Shown here in pieces: positions 34,578 to 41,883 of a DNA stretch of 64,000 nucleotides (within the stretch, counting starts at the first letter, position 1; every line of letters starts with the position of its first letter). This DNA is from Lampropedia aestuarii. Its GTDB lineage: Bacteria; Pseudomonadota; Gammaproteobacteria; Burkholderiales; Burkholderiaceae_C. A program made the translations under genes and the position numbers. Where the stretch lies: positions 1 to 64,000 of the forward strand of contig NZ_SSWX01000022.1 of NCBI RefSeq assembly GCF_004803635.1, read 5' to 3'. The notes under the pieces were generated by a model. That model had not been told where the DNA came from and searched no databases. It saw nothing but the letters and a program-made list of their open reading frames with translations.

Positions 34578-36645
34578 GACCCGTATTGCATTGCTGGTGG
34601 TTGTGATGGCGTTAGGCATTGGTTCGATGGCTGCCTATGTTTTTTGGTCACGAGACCGTGAACATGAGCGCAACTACCGTGAACTGGTATCGGCATCACA
34701 AGCGATCGCATGGAATAAATTGCAGCAGGAAACGGCTGCTGACTTGCAGGACCATCTCAAACAGATGCTGGCAAATCCCGCACTGCCAGAGGCGTTGGCC
34801 CATGCCGATATGGAGCGGCTGGACACATTGGTTGCGCCCAGTTTATTCGCCGACGAAAACTTTCGTGTCGATTGGTTCGATCAGCGTCGCGCTTTGCTCA
34901 GGTCTAGTTCTCGACTGTTGCAGCAAGACCCATTGGTGGACTTCAACTGGCTTAGTGCCTCGTTGGCGACTGCCGATGTGCGCATAGGCATCAGCCATCC
35001 ATCCAGGGACAACTACTATCTTGTGGTGACACAGCGTTTTGAGATCAATGGGCAATTCGGTGTGTTGGCGCTGGGCCGTAATTTGAAGCAGTTGCTGCAC
35101 GATATGAGCTACATCAGTGGTGCAAAGAGTTTTTTAGTGAATTTGCGTGGCCGGGCAGTCGCTGGAACGCAAGCCGCATTGCTCGATGGCGAGCAACTCT
35201 CATTCACAGCGCGCATGCCGCGCGTGCAAGAGATTTTCGATCGCCAACAGCGGCGATGGAGGCTCGCTTCACTGCCACTTTTAGGTCCTGATAACAGGCC
35301 GATTGGGACCTTGTTATCGGCCTGGGATATTTCCGAGATCTACCGTGAGGAGCGGCGTGAGCAGCTTTTTTTACTCACTGGCTTGGCGCTTGTGATTGCC
35401 GCTATGGGTTTGCTGGTCTTTGTGTATCTTGGGCGGGCAATGCAGCCTCTGAATCGATCTGTCGATGTGTTGCAGGCCTTGGCCCATGGAGATTTGCGGG
35501 CCGCTCCGGATGAAGATGACCAACGCTTGCCTGCTGAAGCAGGAGCCATTGCAAGAGGGGTCGCGGCGTTGCGTGGAGAGCTGTTGAACTTGCAAGTGCT
35601 GCGCGATGAGCGCATTCGGGTGCGCCAGCAACAAGAGCGTTTGATTCGACGAGAACTGCGTACTTTGGCAGATGGTTTGGATAAGGATGCGCGTCAGGAA
35701 ATTTTGACCGCGCTGGATAGTCCATCGGAGGACTCGGCTGCCAATGACAATACCTTGGCCCGGTTGGCTGCTACGCTGGCGCGTATGTCAGGATTGGTGC
35801 TGGCGCAGCAAGACAAGCTCGTGGTGTTGTTGAATCAATTGCGTGAAGCAATGCAGCAACAGGCGGCTTTGCTGAGCCTACGCCAGGAGCTGGAGATTGC
35901 ACGCACGATGCAATTGTCTATTCTGCCGCGCCAGGCGCCAGAAACCGAGGCGGTTGATGTCTCGACGCTGATGATTCCAGCCAAGGAGGTTGGAGGCGAT
36001 TTCTACGACTATTTTCTAGTCGATCACAATCGTTTGGCGGTGGTCATTGCAGATGTTTCTGGCAAAGGGATTCCAGCGGCTTTTTTCATGGCCATCTCTC
36101 GTACTTTGCTCAAATCGATTGCGCAGTTCCTGTTCAATCCAGCAGAAATCGTCAAGCAGCTCAATGACCAACTGTGCGCTGACAATGAACAAATGATGTT
36201 TGTGACATTGTTCTTTGGCATATTTGACTTGGACAGCGGTGATTTTGAATTTGTCAATGCCGGCCACAACCCGCCATTGTTATTGCGCACAGGTGGCGAG
36301 GTTGAAGTGCTGCCGCATAGCCAAAACCCGGCGTTGGCGGTGATGGATGGCTTGTCATTCCGTCAGGGCAATCTGCAGATACAGCATGGTGAGACATTGC
36401 TGCTTTATACCGATGGCATCACCGAGGCACAAAATCCTGCCGGTGAACTGTTTGGCGATGAGCGTTTGTTGGCATGGGCTCGTCAGGCTAACTTGGACGG
36501 CAGCAACAATGTGACTAACAGCTTGCTGAGTGCTGTGCGTGCCTTTGAGAGCAGCGCTGCACAGGCTGACGATATCACTTGCATTGCGTTGCGGCGGCTG
36601 GCCTCTCACAGGCTTGCAAAGCCCCCATGCGGAGAGACCGTATGA
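34567..36645 (+). CDS. btrU: Membrane-bound RsbU/SpoIIE-type phosphatase (BtrU-like)
   Basis: 692 residues from the ATG at 34567, which has a strong AAGGAGG eight bases upstream; a longer frame starts inside the preceding gene. The order is helix (about 7-26), periplasmic sensor (30-260), helix (274-296), HAMP linker (297-345), coiled coil, and a PP2C-type SpoIIE domain (about 455-690) with metal-binding 'KEVGGDFYDYF' and 'DVSGKGIPAAFFMA'. In Bordetella BtrU dephosphorylates the anti-anti-sigma protein BtrV to free the system. It ends the sensor chain, so the signals are likely to converge on it. Confidence 0.88.
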   Translation: MSLKTRIALLVVVMALGIGSMAAYVFWSRDREHERNYRELVSASQAIAWNKLQQETAADLQDHLKQMLANPALPEALAHADMERLDTLVAPSLFADENFRVDWFDQRRALLRSSSRLLQQDPLVDFNWLSASLATADVRIGISHPSRDNYYLVVTQRFEINGQFGVLALGRNLKQLLHDMSYISGAKSFLVNLRGRAVAGTQAALLDGEQLSFTARMPRVQEIFDRQQRRWRLASLPLLGPDNRPIGTLLSAWDISEIYREERREQLFLLTGLALVIAAMGLLVFVYLGRAMQPLNRSVDVLQALAHGDLRAAPDEDDQRLPAEAGAIARGVAALRGELLNLQVLRDERIRVRQQQERLIRRELRTLADGLDKDARQEILTALDSPSEDSAANDNTLARLAATLARMSGLVLAQQDKLVVLLNQLREAMQQQAALLSLRQELEIARTMQLSILPRQAPETEAVDVSTLMIPAKEVGGDFYDYFLVDHNRLAVVIADVSGKGIPAAFFMAISRTLLKSIAQFLFNPAEIVKQLNDQLCADNEQMMFVTLFFGIFDLDSGDFEFVNAGHNPPLLLRTGGEVEVLPHSQNPALAVMDGLSFRQGNLQIQHGETLLLYTDGITEAQNPAGELFGDERLLAWARQANLDGSNNVTNSLLSAVRAFESSAAQADDITCIALRRLASHRLAKPPCGETV

Positions 36646-36647
36646 GC

Positions 36648-36719
36648 CGCAGCAGGCGCCTTGTACTGCCTCTTATATGTGCCTTGCGCGACTGCGTCGA
36701 GACTTTGAACAGGCTCTCA
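36648..36719 (+). repeat. Fragment of the dispersed palindromic repeat
   Basis: This stretch matches the right end of the element at 9640-9907 (GCAGGCGCCTTG, ACTGCCTCTT, TGTGCCTTGCGCGACTGC) but finishes with a variant terminus, AGACTTTGAACAGGCTCT, also found at 56344-56361. It fills the space between the convergent phosphatase and STAS genes and could serve as a bidirectional stop for transcription. Confidence 0.8.
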
Positions 36720-37052
36720 GGCCAGAGCCAGCTCAAGAGCTTCTTCGCGCGACTCCACGACTTGCAAGATAGCCAGAAAACCGCTGATGGCAAAAACTTC
36801 CCGGACAGAGGGCTGCATGCCAAACAGCACCAGCTTCGCAGCCGATGCCCGGCTGCGTTTTGCCAGTATCAGTATCACTCGCAGACCAGCGCTGGAGATG
36901 TAGCTCAATTGGCTGCAATCGAGTATCAGACGAGAGACACCGCGATCCAGAGTTGCTGCCAGCTCGTTTTCCGCTTCTGCAGCGTTGCCGCTATTGATTT
37001 GGCCTTGCAGGGCGATGATTTCGCCGTTTTCAATGGCTTCGTGGGTGAACAT
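36717..37052 (-). CDS. btrV: STAS-domain anti-anti-sigma factor (BtrV-like)
   Basis: 111 residues from the ATG at 37052 (MFTHEAIENGEIIALQG), which has a GGAG about nine bases upstream. It is a single STAS domain with the phosphorylation motif 'LDCSQLSYISSAGLRV'; by alignment with SpoIIAA the phosphorylated residue is Ser54. Unphosphorylated protein would bind the RsbW-like kinase. It is transcribed opposite to its partners, divergent from btrW with 28 bases between start codons and convergent with btrU, so its expression is controlled separately. Confidence 0.88.
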   Translation of the reverse strand: MFTHEAIENGEIIALQGQINSGNAAEAENELAATLDRGVSRLILDCSQLSYISSAGLRVILILAKRSRASAAKLVLFGMQPSVREVFAISGFLAILQVVESREEALELALA

Positions 37053-37080
37053 AATGGTTAGCTCCAATCGGTAAGTAAAT

Positions 37081-37530
37081 ATGCATGAAATGACCAACTC
37101 TCGCCAGCTGGGCCACTATACATTGGAGCCAGTGCTGGTTGAAATCGCAGGGGCCATAGAGTGGCTTGAGTCTTTGGCTCAACAGCACGGCTGGTCACAA
37201 CGCACCCAGTATGGCTTGACACTCAGTGCGGACGAGGCCCTCACCAATATTGTCAGCTACGGTTTTGGTGAGGGCGTGCCCGTAGAGCCAATTTTGCTCA
37301 CCTGCAGCAGCATGGGTGAGGAGGTCATACTGCGGATTGAAGATGCCGGTGCTGCTTTTGATCCAACACGCCAGACACCGGCTGAATTGGATGCGTTGCT
37401 CGCCTCTTTGGAGGATGCTGTTGCGGGTGGGCATGGTTTGCGGCTGATGCTGCATTTCCTCTCGGGCCTTGATTACCAGCGAGCGCAAGGGCGTAATGTG
37501 CTGACGCTGCGGATCTTGGCGCAATCCTGA
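37081..37530 (+). CDS. btrW: RsbW-type serine kinase/anti-sigma factor (BtrW-like)
   Basis: 149 residues of the GHKL ATPase fold. The N box is 'LSADEALTNIVSYGF' (about 43-57), the G1 box 'IEDAGAAFDP' and the G2 box 'GGHGLRLM'. Such proteins phosphorylate the STAS partner and in the other state bind a target, which in Bordetella is thought to damp BtrS-dependent transcription. It lies downstream of btrU on the same strand but after the repeat and the reversed btrV. Confidence 0.87.
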   Translation: MHEMTNSRQLGHYTLEPVLVEIAGAIEWLESLAQQHGWSQRTQYGLTLSADEALTNIVSYGFGEGVPVEPILLTCSSMGEEVILRIEDAGAAFDPTRQTPAELDALLASLEDAVAGGHGLRLMLHFLSGLDYQRAQGRNVLTLRILAQS

Positions 37531-37562
37531 GACAGTGCCAATTTGTCTCTGTACTGAACGGC

Positions 37563-38159
37563 CTACTGGCTTTCCAAAATGGTTCTTAGCCATTGTGCCG
37601 CTTGATGGCTAGAGACAGGCGCATTACCAGATTGTTGTGCATCGCTGAAACGCTCCGCCATACTGAGGTCAATATGCTGCTTGCGGTCGCTATCGAGTTG
37701 TGTGTGGTCAAGCCCGAGCTCATGGCAGATTTTGGTGAAACCTGCGCCAGCATTCACAGCAGAGAAATGCAATTCGGTTAGAAAATTGACGCCTTTAAGC
37801 ACATTTTTACTGGTTGAAGCCATATCCAAAGCCGCAGTGATTGTGCGTGCGGCCAGTGGTTTACCAGGTGCTTGTTGCAAGTCCAGGGCACTGGCAATGG
37901 CTTTGGCAATACCGCTTGAATAAGTTTGCTGCAAGGCCTCAACGAAAGCAGAGGTGGTATCAGTCTGGCTGTCTTGCTGCTGTACCCACGCAACCTGTCG
38001 TTGGCTCCCAGGCATGCTACCGATTCCATGCACCGTCCACTCTTGACCGTCGTGCTTGAGTATGACTTGCTCATGCACGCTAGCCGCTTCGCGAAAGTTG
38101 TCTAGGCCAACGGGAGCAGCGCAGCGACCGGCAGCACTGGTGAAGTCATGTATGTTCAA
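37563..38159 (-). CDS. Putative T3SS-linked regulator, possible secreted anti-sigma factor (BtrA/BspR position)
   Basis: 198 residues if translation starts at the TTG at 38159, behind AAAGAGG five bases upstream. A longer frame reaching 38255 is rejected because the ECF-type promoter 38221-38249 lies inside it. The protein is soluble and has an N-terminus (MNIHDFTSAAGRCAAPVGLD) that could be a secretion signal, and helical C-terminal parts ('IAKAIASALDLQQAPG', 'NFLTELHFSAVNAGAG'). It is divergent from the sigma gene. Bordetella BtrA/BspR, a secreted anti-sigma of about 190 residues, is the functional analogue I have in mind; no sequence identity could be checked. Confidence 0.5.
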   Translation of the reverse strand: MNIHDFTSAAGRCAAPVGLDNFREAASVHEQVILKHDGQEWTVHGIGSMPGSQRQVAWVQQQDSQTDTTSAFVEALQQTYSSGIAKAIASALDLQQAPGKPLAARTITAALDMASTSKNVLKGVNFLTELHFSAVNAGAGFTKICHELGLDHTQLDSDRKQHIDLSMAERFSDAQQSGNAPVSSHQAAQWLRTILESQ

Positions 38160-38220
38160 ATAAACCTCTTTAATATGTCTGAAGTATGAAAAATACAAGC
38201 ATTTCTCTTTTATACAGTCT

Positions 38221-38249
38221 TTGAGTAACAGCATGTCATCAAGCGTTCC
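38221..38249 (-). promoter_or_regulatory. ECF-type promoter of the putative anti-sigma/regulator gene
   Basis: Minus strand: GGAAC (38245-38249), 15 bases, GTTACTCAA (38221-38229). Same boxes and spacing as at the T3SS promoters, so this gene belongs to the same regulon. A regulator expressed under the sigma factor it restrains would close a feedback loop. Confidence 0.75.
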
Positions 38250-38273
38250 CTTCATTCAAATAATTTATGTTGA

Positions 38274-38290
38274 TGCACCAATTTGGTGCA
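38274..38290. promoter_or_regulatory. Palindromic operator candidate between regulator and sigma genes
   Basis: TGCACCAA-T-TTGGTGCA is a perfect inverted repeat with 8-base arms and a single central base. It lies 25 bases upstream of the -35 box of the leftward ECF-type promoter and about 75 bases before the -10 box of the sigma gene. A second weaker repeat, TTGAA-N6-TTCAA, follows at 38298-38313. Both fit dimeric repressor or activator sites. Confidence 0.55.
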
Positions 38291-38364
38291 AATTTGCTTG
38301 AAATGTACTTCAAATGTGGCTCAAATTACCCTGTTTCAGGTATATACAGTAAAAGATTGATACA

Positions 38365-38394
38365 TATAATTTTTTAAATGCTTAAGCATTTAAA
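38365..38394 (+). promoter_or_regulatory. Sigma gene promoter -10 box and 22-base perfect palindrome
   Basis: TATAAT (38365-38370) is a consensus -10 box without a good -35 box. A perfect 22-base palindrome centred on CTTAAG follows at 38373-38394 (core AAATGCTTAAGCATTT), so it covers the expected transcription start. It would suit an operator or a 5' hairpin. It also overlaps the most upstream ATG of the sigma gene (38378), which argues for the downstream GTG start. Confidence 0.6.
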
Positions 38395-38977
38395 CCCTCA
38401 GAATATAGCCCCATCCGTTGAGCGCGCTCGTTGTCAGGAGCATACCTCAGTGGATGAGAGGAACATCTTATTACGTGATCTTGTGGTGGAGCATAGAAGC
38501 AAACTCCATCGTTTTATTGTCAAACACATTGGAATGGGCACAGAAGCTGAGGAGCTGACCCAGCAAGCGTTTGTCGAAGCATGCGAAGCCTTTGAGACTT
38601 TTCGGGGACAGTCTGAAATATCCACTTGGCTGTATGGCATCGCAATGAATTTGGTGCGCAACTACCTCTCACGATCACCACGGCGACGGTTTGATTTTAC
38701 TGACGAGTCAGAGTTGTTGGAGATTGCGGCAGAGAACTTAGGCCCTGACGATCAAGCAGAGCAAGTGCAATCCCTGCAATACCTGACAGAAGCCATGCGG
38801 GACTTGCCCGCACACATGCGCGAGGTACTGCTGATGATTGCGGTGGACGAGCTGAGCTATGAGCAAGCGTCGGTGCTGCTGTGCGTTCCGGTCGGTACCG
38901 TGCGCAGCCGACTCTCTAGAGCGCGCGTTGCATTGCGAGAAAAACTAGCGATCGCTGGCGTGGAGTTGGACTTTTAA
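38378..38977 (+). CDS. btrS: ECF-type RNA polymerase sigma factor (BtrS-like)
   Basis: 199 residues as drawn. Region 2 covers about 40-100 ('EELTQQAFVEACEAFETFRG', 'ISTWLYGIAMNLVRNYLSR') and region 4 about 135-195 ('LPAHMREVLLMIAVDELSYE', 'VPVGTVRSRLSRARVALREK'). The in-frame GTG at 38450 has AGGAG nine bases upstream and gives 175 residues; it is probably the real start, because the ATG at 38378 has no ribosome binding site and sits in a palindrome. Its neighbours (RsbU, RsbV, RsbW-like) and the shared GGAAC-N15-GTTAC promoters make it the likely master activator of the T3SS. Confidence 0.92.
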   Translation: MLKHLNPQNIAPSVERARCQEHTSVDERNILLRDLVVEHRSKLHRFIVKHIGMGTEAEELTQQAFVEACEAFETFRGQSEISTWLYGIAMNLVRNYLSRSPRRRFDFTDESELLEIAAENLGPDDQAEQVQSLQYLTEAMRDLPAHMREVLLMIAVDELSYEQASVLLCVPVGTVRSRLSRARVALREKLAIAGVELDF

Positions 38978-39739
38978 ATGGCCCCGCAATCACCGGCTCT
39001 GGTGCCAGTCAGCGCGCGATCATTACAGCGTTATTTGGACCAATATTCGTTGCTGCAACAACTGCGTTTTCGTATGCTGGAACTGTCCGATGCCCAAGCT
39101 GTGATCGAGCTGCGCGCACAGGTATTGGCACAACTGGCTCACCCGGATCAATATGTTGTCGAGCCAGATGAGGAGCAGTTTGTTGCAACACATCTGCACC
39201 TGCAGCCACAGCTGGATTCCTGGGGGGCCAGTATTGGAGTTTTTGATGGTTGCCGCTTGGTGGCTTACGCCATGCTAGGTATTCCTAGCAGCTCAGACCC
39301 AGAGAACCTGGCCCATCGCGTAGGTGCCCTTGTTACCTTGCCTGGGGCAGCAGCCCATTTGGCTAGTTGCATGGTTCTGCCCAATTACCAAGGACGTCAT
39401 TTACAGCGCAATCTGCTCCATATTCGCAGCGCATTGGCTAAAGCATGGGGGCGCGACTGTTGTCTCGCCATGGTGTCATTGCACAACCACTCAAGTCGCC
39501 ATAATTTGATGCGCGAGGGCTTATGTGTGAGCTGGATTGGAGAGATCGATGGACTGCGACGTCAATTGCTAGCCTGTAATCCAATTCAGCCCTGGGCATT
39601 TGATATGCGTGGTGCGCAGAAAGTATGTAGTCTTGATTGGCAGTCACAACAAAGCTTGTTGGAGGATGGCTGGTGGGGGGTAAGTAGCGAGCGCGAACCC
39701 CATGGCTCCAGCATATGGTTTGCACGCAAATTGTCCTAG
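38978..39739 (+). CDS. GNAT-family N-acetyltransferase next to the sigma gene
   Basis: 253 residues. The central part (about 30-170) has the GNAT fold: 'GVFDGCRLVAYAMLGI' (strands 2-4), 'ASCMVLPNYQGRHLQRNLLH' (the acetyl-CoA loop, with QGRHLQ for the usual Q/RxxGxG/A), and 'MVSLHNHSSRHNLMREGL'. The ATG follows the sigma stop directly (TAAATG), so the two are co-translated. The substrate is unknown: host target, small molecule or a regulatory protein are all open. It is not a recognisable T3SS effector. Confidence 0.75.
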   Translation: MAPQSPALVPVSARSLQRYLDQYSLLQQLRFRMLELSDAQAVIELRAQVLAQLAHPDQYVVEPDEEQFVATHLHLQPQLDSWGASIGVFDGCRLVAYAMLGIPSSSDPENLAHRVGALVTLPGAAAHLASCMVLPNYQGRHLQRNLLHIRSALAKAWGRDCCLAMVSLHNHSSRHNLMREGLCVSWIGEIDGLRRQLLACNPIQPWAFDMRGAQKVCSLDWQSQQSLLEDGWWGVSSEREPHGSSIWFARKLS

Positions 39740-39778
39740 CCTGTTTGAATTGGACGCATGTTGCGATTGAGAGGCGGC

Positions 39779-39975
39779 TTGATAATCCCCTCATAAACCA
39801 TAGCCCTGAGAAGTAGCACTATGCGGCCATGGGCAGCCGTTGTTTAGGGGTTGATGCTGCCCAAGACCATGTTTGGGTGTTCGTGGGTATATTGCCATAT
39901 CCACTGGGTAGCATAATCTCGCACCTCACCGAGGTTGCGCCAATGGTACTGTGGCAGCCATTCGTACAGAGATAC
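39779..39975 (-). mobile_element. Right-end remnant of an IS3-family (IS407-like) element
   Basis: Minus strand codes for the tail of an IS3 OrfB: 'YEWLPQYHWRNLGEVRDYAT' then 'QWIWQYTHEHPNMVLGSINP', followed after a one-base shift by 'PKQRLPMAA' and a stop at 39820-39822. The outer edge TGATAATCCCCTCA (about 39780) fits the end of such elements. The rest of the element is missing, so this is a deletion scar. Confidence 0.82.
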
Positions 39976-40323
39976 TCCTTGGCTATTTTTTGGGCTTATT
40001 TGAATGTCATTTCCAACTCTGTCCGACAATTTTTTTGCGGCAACTCTGCCGCAACATAAATAAATTTCGTTTTCTTTGGAAAGTAAGAGGCGAGTTAATG
40101 CACGGCGTGCTTCTTTTTTGATATATCCCATCGGGTTAAATGGGACTCCGGCACGAATAATCCAATCTTTTCTTTTTGTGCATTTTTGAGATTCGGTAAT
40201 TATTGTCTCTACTATGCTATAAGTTTCAAGGGTGGCTGTCTTATTGGATAATGATGTACTTGGATAAAGATTTTTAAGAACTTCTTTTATTTCAGATTGT
40301 TCCTTGTCAGCAATTTCATTCAT
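39844..40323 (-). CDS. Chimeric ORF: unknown protein fused to a transposase tail
   Basis: 159 residues. Residues 1-115 are an unrecognised, Lys/Glu-rich, AT-rich coding sequence ('SEIKEVLKNLYPSTSLSNKT', 'GYIKKEARRALTRLLLSKEN'). From about 117 it is the IS3 OrfB tail described above, so the original C-terminus was replaced when the element decayed. It follows the secreted protein gene at four bases, so the two may be one operon. Whether the chimera is made or works is unknown. Confidence 0.55.
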   Translation of the reverse strand: MNEIADKEQSEIKEVLKNLYPSTSLSNKTATLETYSIVETIITESQKCTKRKDWIIRAGVPFNPMGYIKKEARRALTRLLLSKENEIYLCCGRVAAKKLSDRVGNDIQISPKNSQGVSLYEWLPQYHWRNLGEVRDYATQWIWQYTHEHPNMVLGSINP

Positions 40324-40327
40324 GTAG

Positions 40328-40918
40328 CTATCCTTTTATTTTGATGCTATTTAAAATATATTTGAAATATTTGAGATCGATGTTTTGAATATTTCCAGCT
40401 ATGATTACATCCGGTTTTTTATTGATTAATATGTAGAATCGATGTTGATTATTTTCACCAAAGGCGAAAAATTCCCCTCCATCAATTTGAGCATGAAAAC
40501 GATATTCTTTGCTTTCTAATTTGTAGGTGGTAAGGTAGTCACAATAGCTGTCATCTGGTGCGGTAAACATTTTTTTGTAAAAAGATTGAATATTTTCGGC
40601 AATATTTGGATCTTCTTGGTAGTCGCCAGTTTTTTCAAAAATAATGATGCCTCGGAGCTCTGTTTTTTCATCTTTTGAAAAAATCAAGGAACCCTCTTCT
40701 GTGATGGATATGCTGGTGAAGCCAGATGGTATGCTTAATGAGGCAAGACTGGGGCCGACTGACAAAGAAATCCATGAATCCGTGTTAACGCTGTCTTGTG
40801 CATATCGTAAGGGTTCAAATTTTGGGGCTGAACATTGCGCATAGGTCGCACCGGTAAATGTGAAAAACAGCAAAGAAACGCAAGTCTGCTTGAAAATTTG
40901 ATGGATTTTTATTTTCAT
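40328..40918 (-). CDS. Secreted protein of unknown function, AT-rich
   Basis: 196 residues with a clear signal peptide (MKIKIHQIFKQTCVSLLFFT..GATYA-QCSAPK) and probable cleavage after TYA. The mature part is mostly beta structure ('ISITEEGSLIFSKDEKTELR', 'EFFAFGENNQHRFYILINKK') with three Cys. Base composition is far more AT-rich than the neighbouring genes, which suggests recent transfer. The next gene downstream is the chimeric ORF, and the pair could have been a two-gene unit such as effector and immunity protein, but nothing proves it. Confidence 0.7.
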   Translation of the reverse strand: MKIKIHQIFKQTCVSLLFFTFTGATYAQCSAPKFEPLRYAQDSVNTDSWISLSVGPSLASLSIPSGFTSISITEEGSLIFSKDEKTELRGIIIFEKTGDYQEDPNIAENIQSFYKKMFTAPDDSYCDYLTTYKLESKEYRFHAQIDGGEFFAFGENNQHRFYILINKKPDVIIAGNIQNIDLKYFKYILNSIKIKG

Positions 40919-41424
40919 GATGAGTGGTCGTTTCTGTAAAATTTTCTGATGGCTGATTTGAGCGTTAACTCTTAGTATCAGGATTTGTAGATTGCTAGCT
41001 TCAAAATCATGGAGCCGTGTCGTGGTCTAATGCATTGCACAGACTATCACAGTGAATAATTTTTTGATTAAGAAATGATCAATAAAAGTCAATGCGCGGC
41101 TGCAGTGTAATCGGGCAGTTGTTCTGGCTCTGGAATGGTTTGGCTGTTTTTTGTTTGTAATAGGCTCTTTGGGCAATGTGCCAAAGGCCTGAAATTGAGA
41201 TGTAGGGTGGTGTAGCTCTGCTGCCCACGCAGATTGGATAACCTCAAAGTAGCCAATGGATTTTTCTATAATCGCTGGCATCATTGCATGTCTAAATGCA
41301 GCTGGTGTGGGCAGCTGAGCTACATCTGCCGGCATATCCGAATATTTGCTTTGGGTCGAATGCGTTTATCGGAAGTTGGCTCAATATGCAAGAAAAAAGC
41401 TCGTTAATCTGATTGAGATGTGTA
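40919..41424. other. Gene-free AT-rich stretch
   Basis: Low-GC sequence between the secreted protein and the gene at 41425. A minus-strand reading frame at 41027-41335 (102 residues, MPADVAQLPTPAAFRHAMMP) has mixed composition and no ribosome binding site, and I do not call it a gene. No terminator or repeat is evident. Confidence 0.5.
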
Positions 41425-41883
41425 ATGAATATCATTCTTGAAAACAGCCAGCAAGTGGATTGCTATACAGATATGGCAGCAACATTTACCGCTATGCGCG
41501 TCAACCCCAGGCACTATGAATGGTTCGTCAGTGATGTTGAGACAAACGGATCGGTGCCGCTATTGAGTCAAGGCAATATATGGATTACAGGTGATGAGCT
41601 CGCTGATGTGCTGGAAGCACGCATCCAGTTCATTTGGGCTGTCTTCAGCGCATTCCCAGTTGGCATGCGGATCGCTGTTGAGAAGGCCCCTGTTGCGGAC
41701 GGAAACCCTTCGTTTTGGCAGCAGCCAAAGCTGCTGCCTCAATTAACGGGCGCGTGCTTTGAAGTCGTGTGTTGGGACTCCTGTGCGACTATTCTGATTG
41801 GTGTCTCAGAGGCGCAGGCAGCTGCTTTCTCACGAACATACTTCGATGCAAAGCCTCTTTCATGTAGCGGGGATGGATTTTAA
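41425..41883 (+). CDS. Conserved-looking protein of unknown function
   Basis: 152 residues from the ATG at 41425 (MNIILENSQQVDCYTDMAAT). It is soluble, with mixed alpha/beta character and aromatic-rich motifs ('RHYEWFVSDVETNGSVPLLS', 'SFWQQPKLLPQLTGACFEVV'). It has no signal peptide and no family I recognise. It stands alone, with its own leader, next to the low-GC scarred zone. Its form, a small globular acidic protein, would suit an immunity protein, but that is only a thought. Confidence 0.6.
   Translation: MNIILENSQQVDCYTDMAATFTAMRVNPRHYEWFVSDVETNGSVPLLSQGNIWITGDELADVLEARIQFIWAVFSAFPVGMRIAVEKAPVADGNPSFWQQPKLLPQLTGACFEVVCWDSCATILIGVSEAQAAAFSRTYFDAKPLSCSGDGF

Noticed and set aside
37062-37100. 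Further regulon promoter before the STAS gene
   Set aside because: TTTACTTACC resembles the -10 box, but the position 15 bases upstream reads AGTTG instead of GGAAC.
41027-41335. 102-residue minus-strand frame in the AT-rich gap
   Set aside because: No ribosome binding site, mixed composition and no family match.
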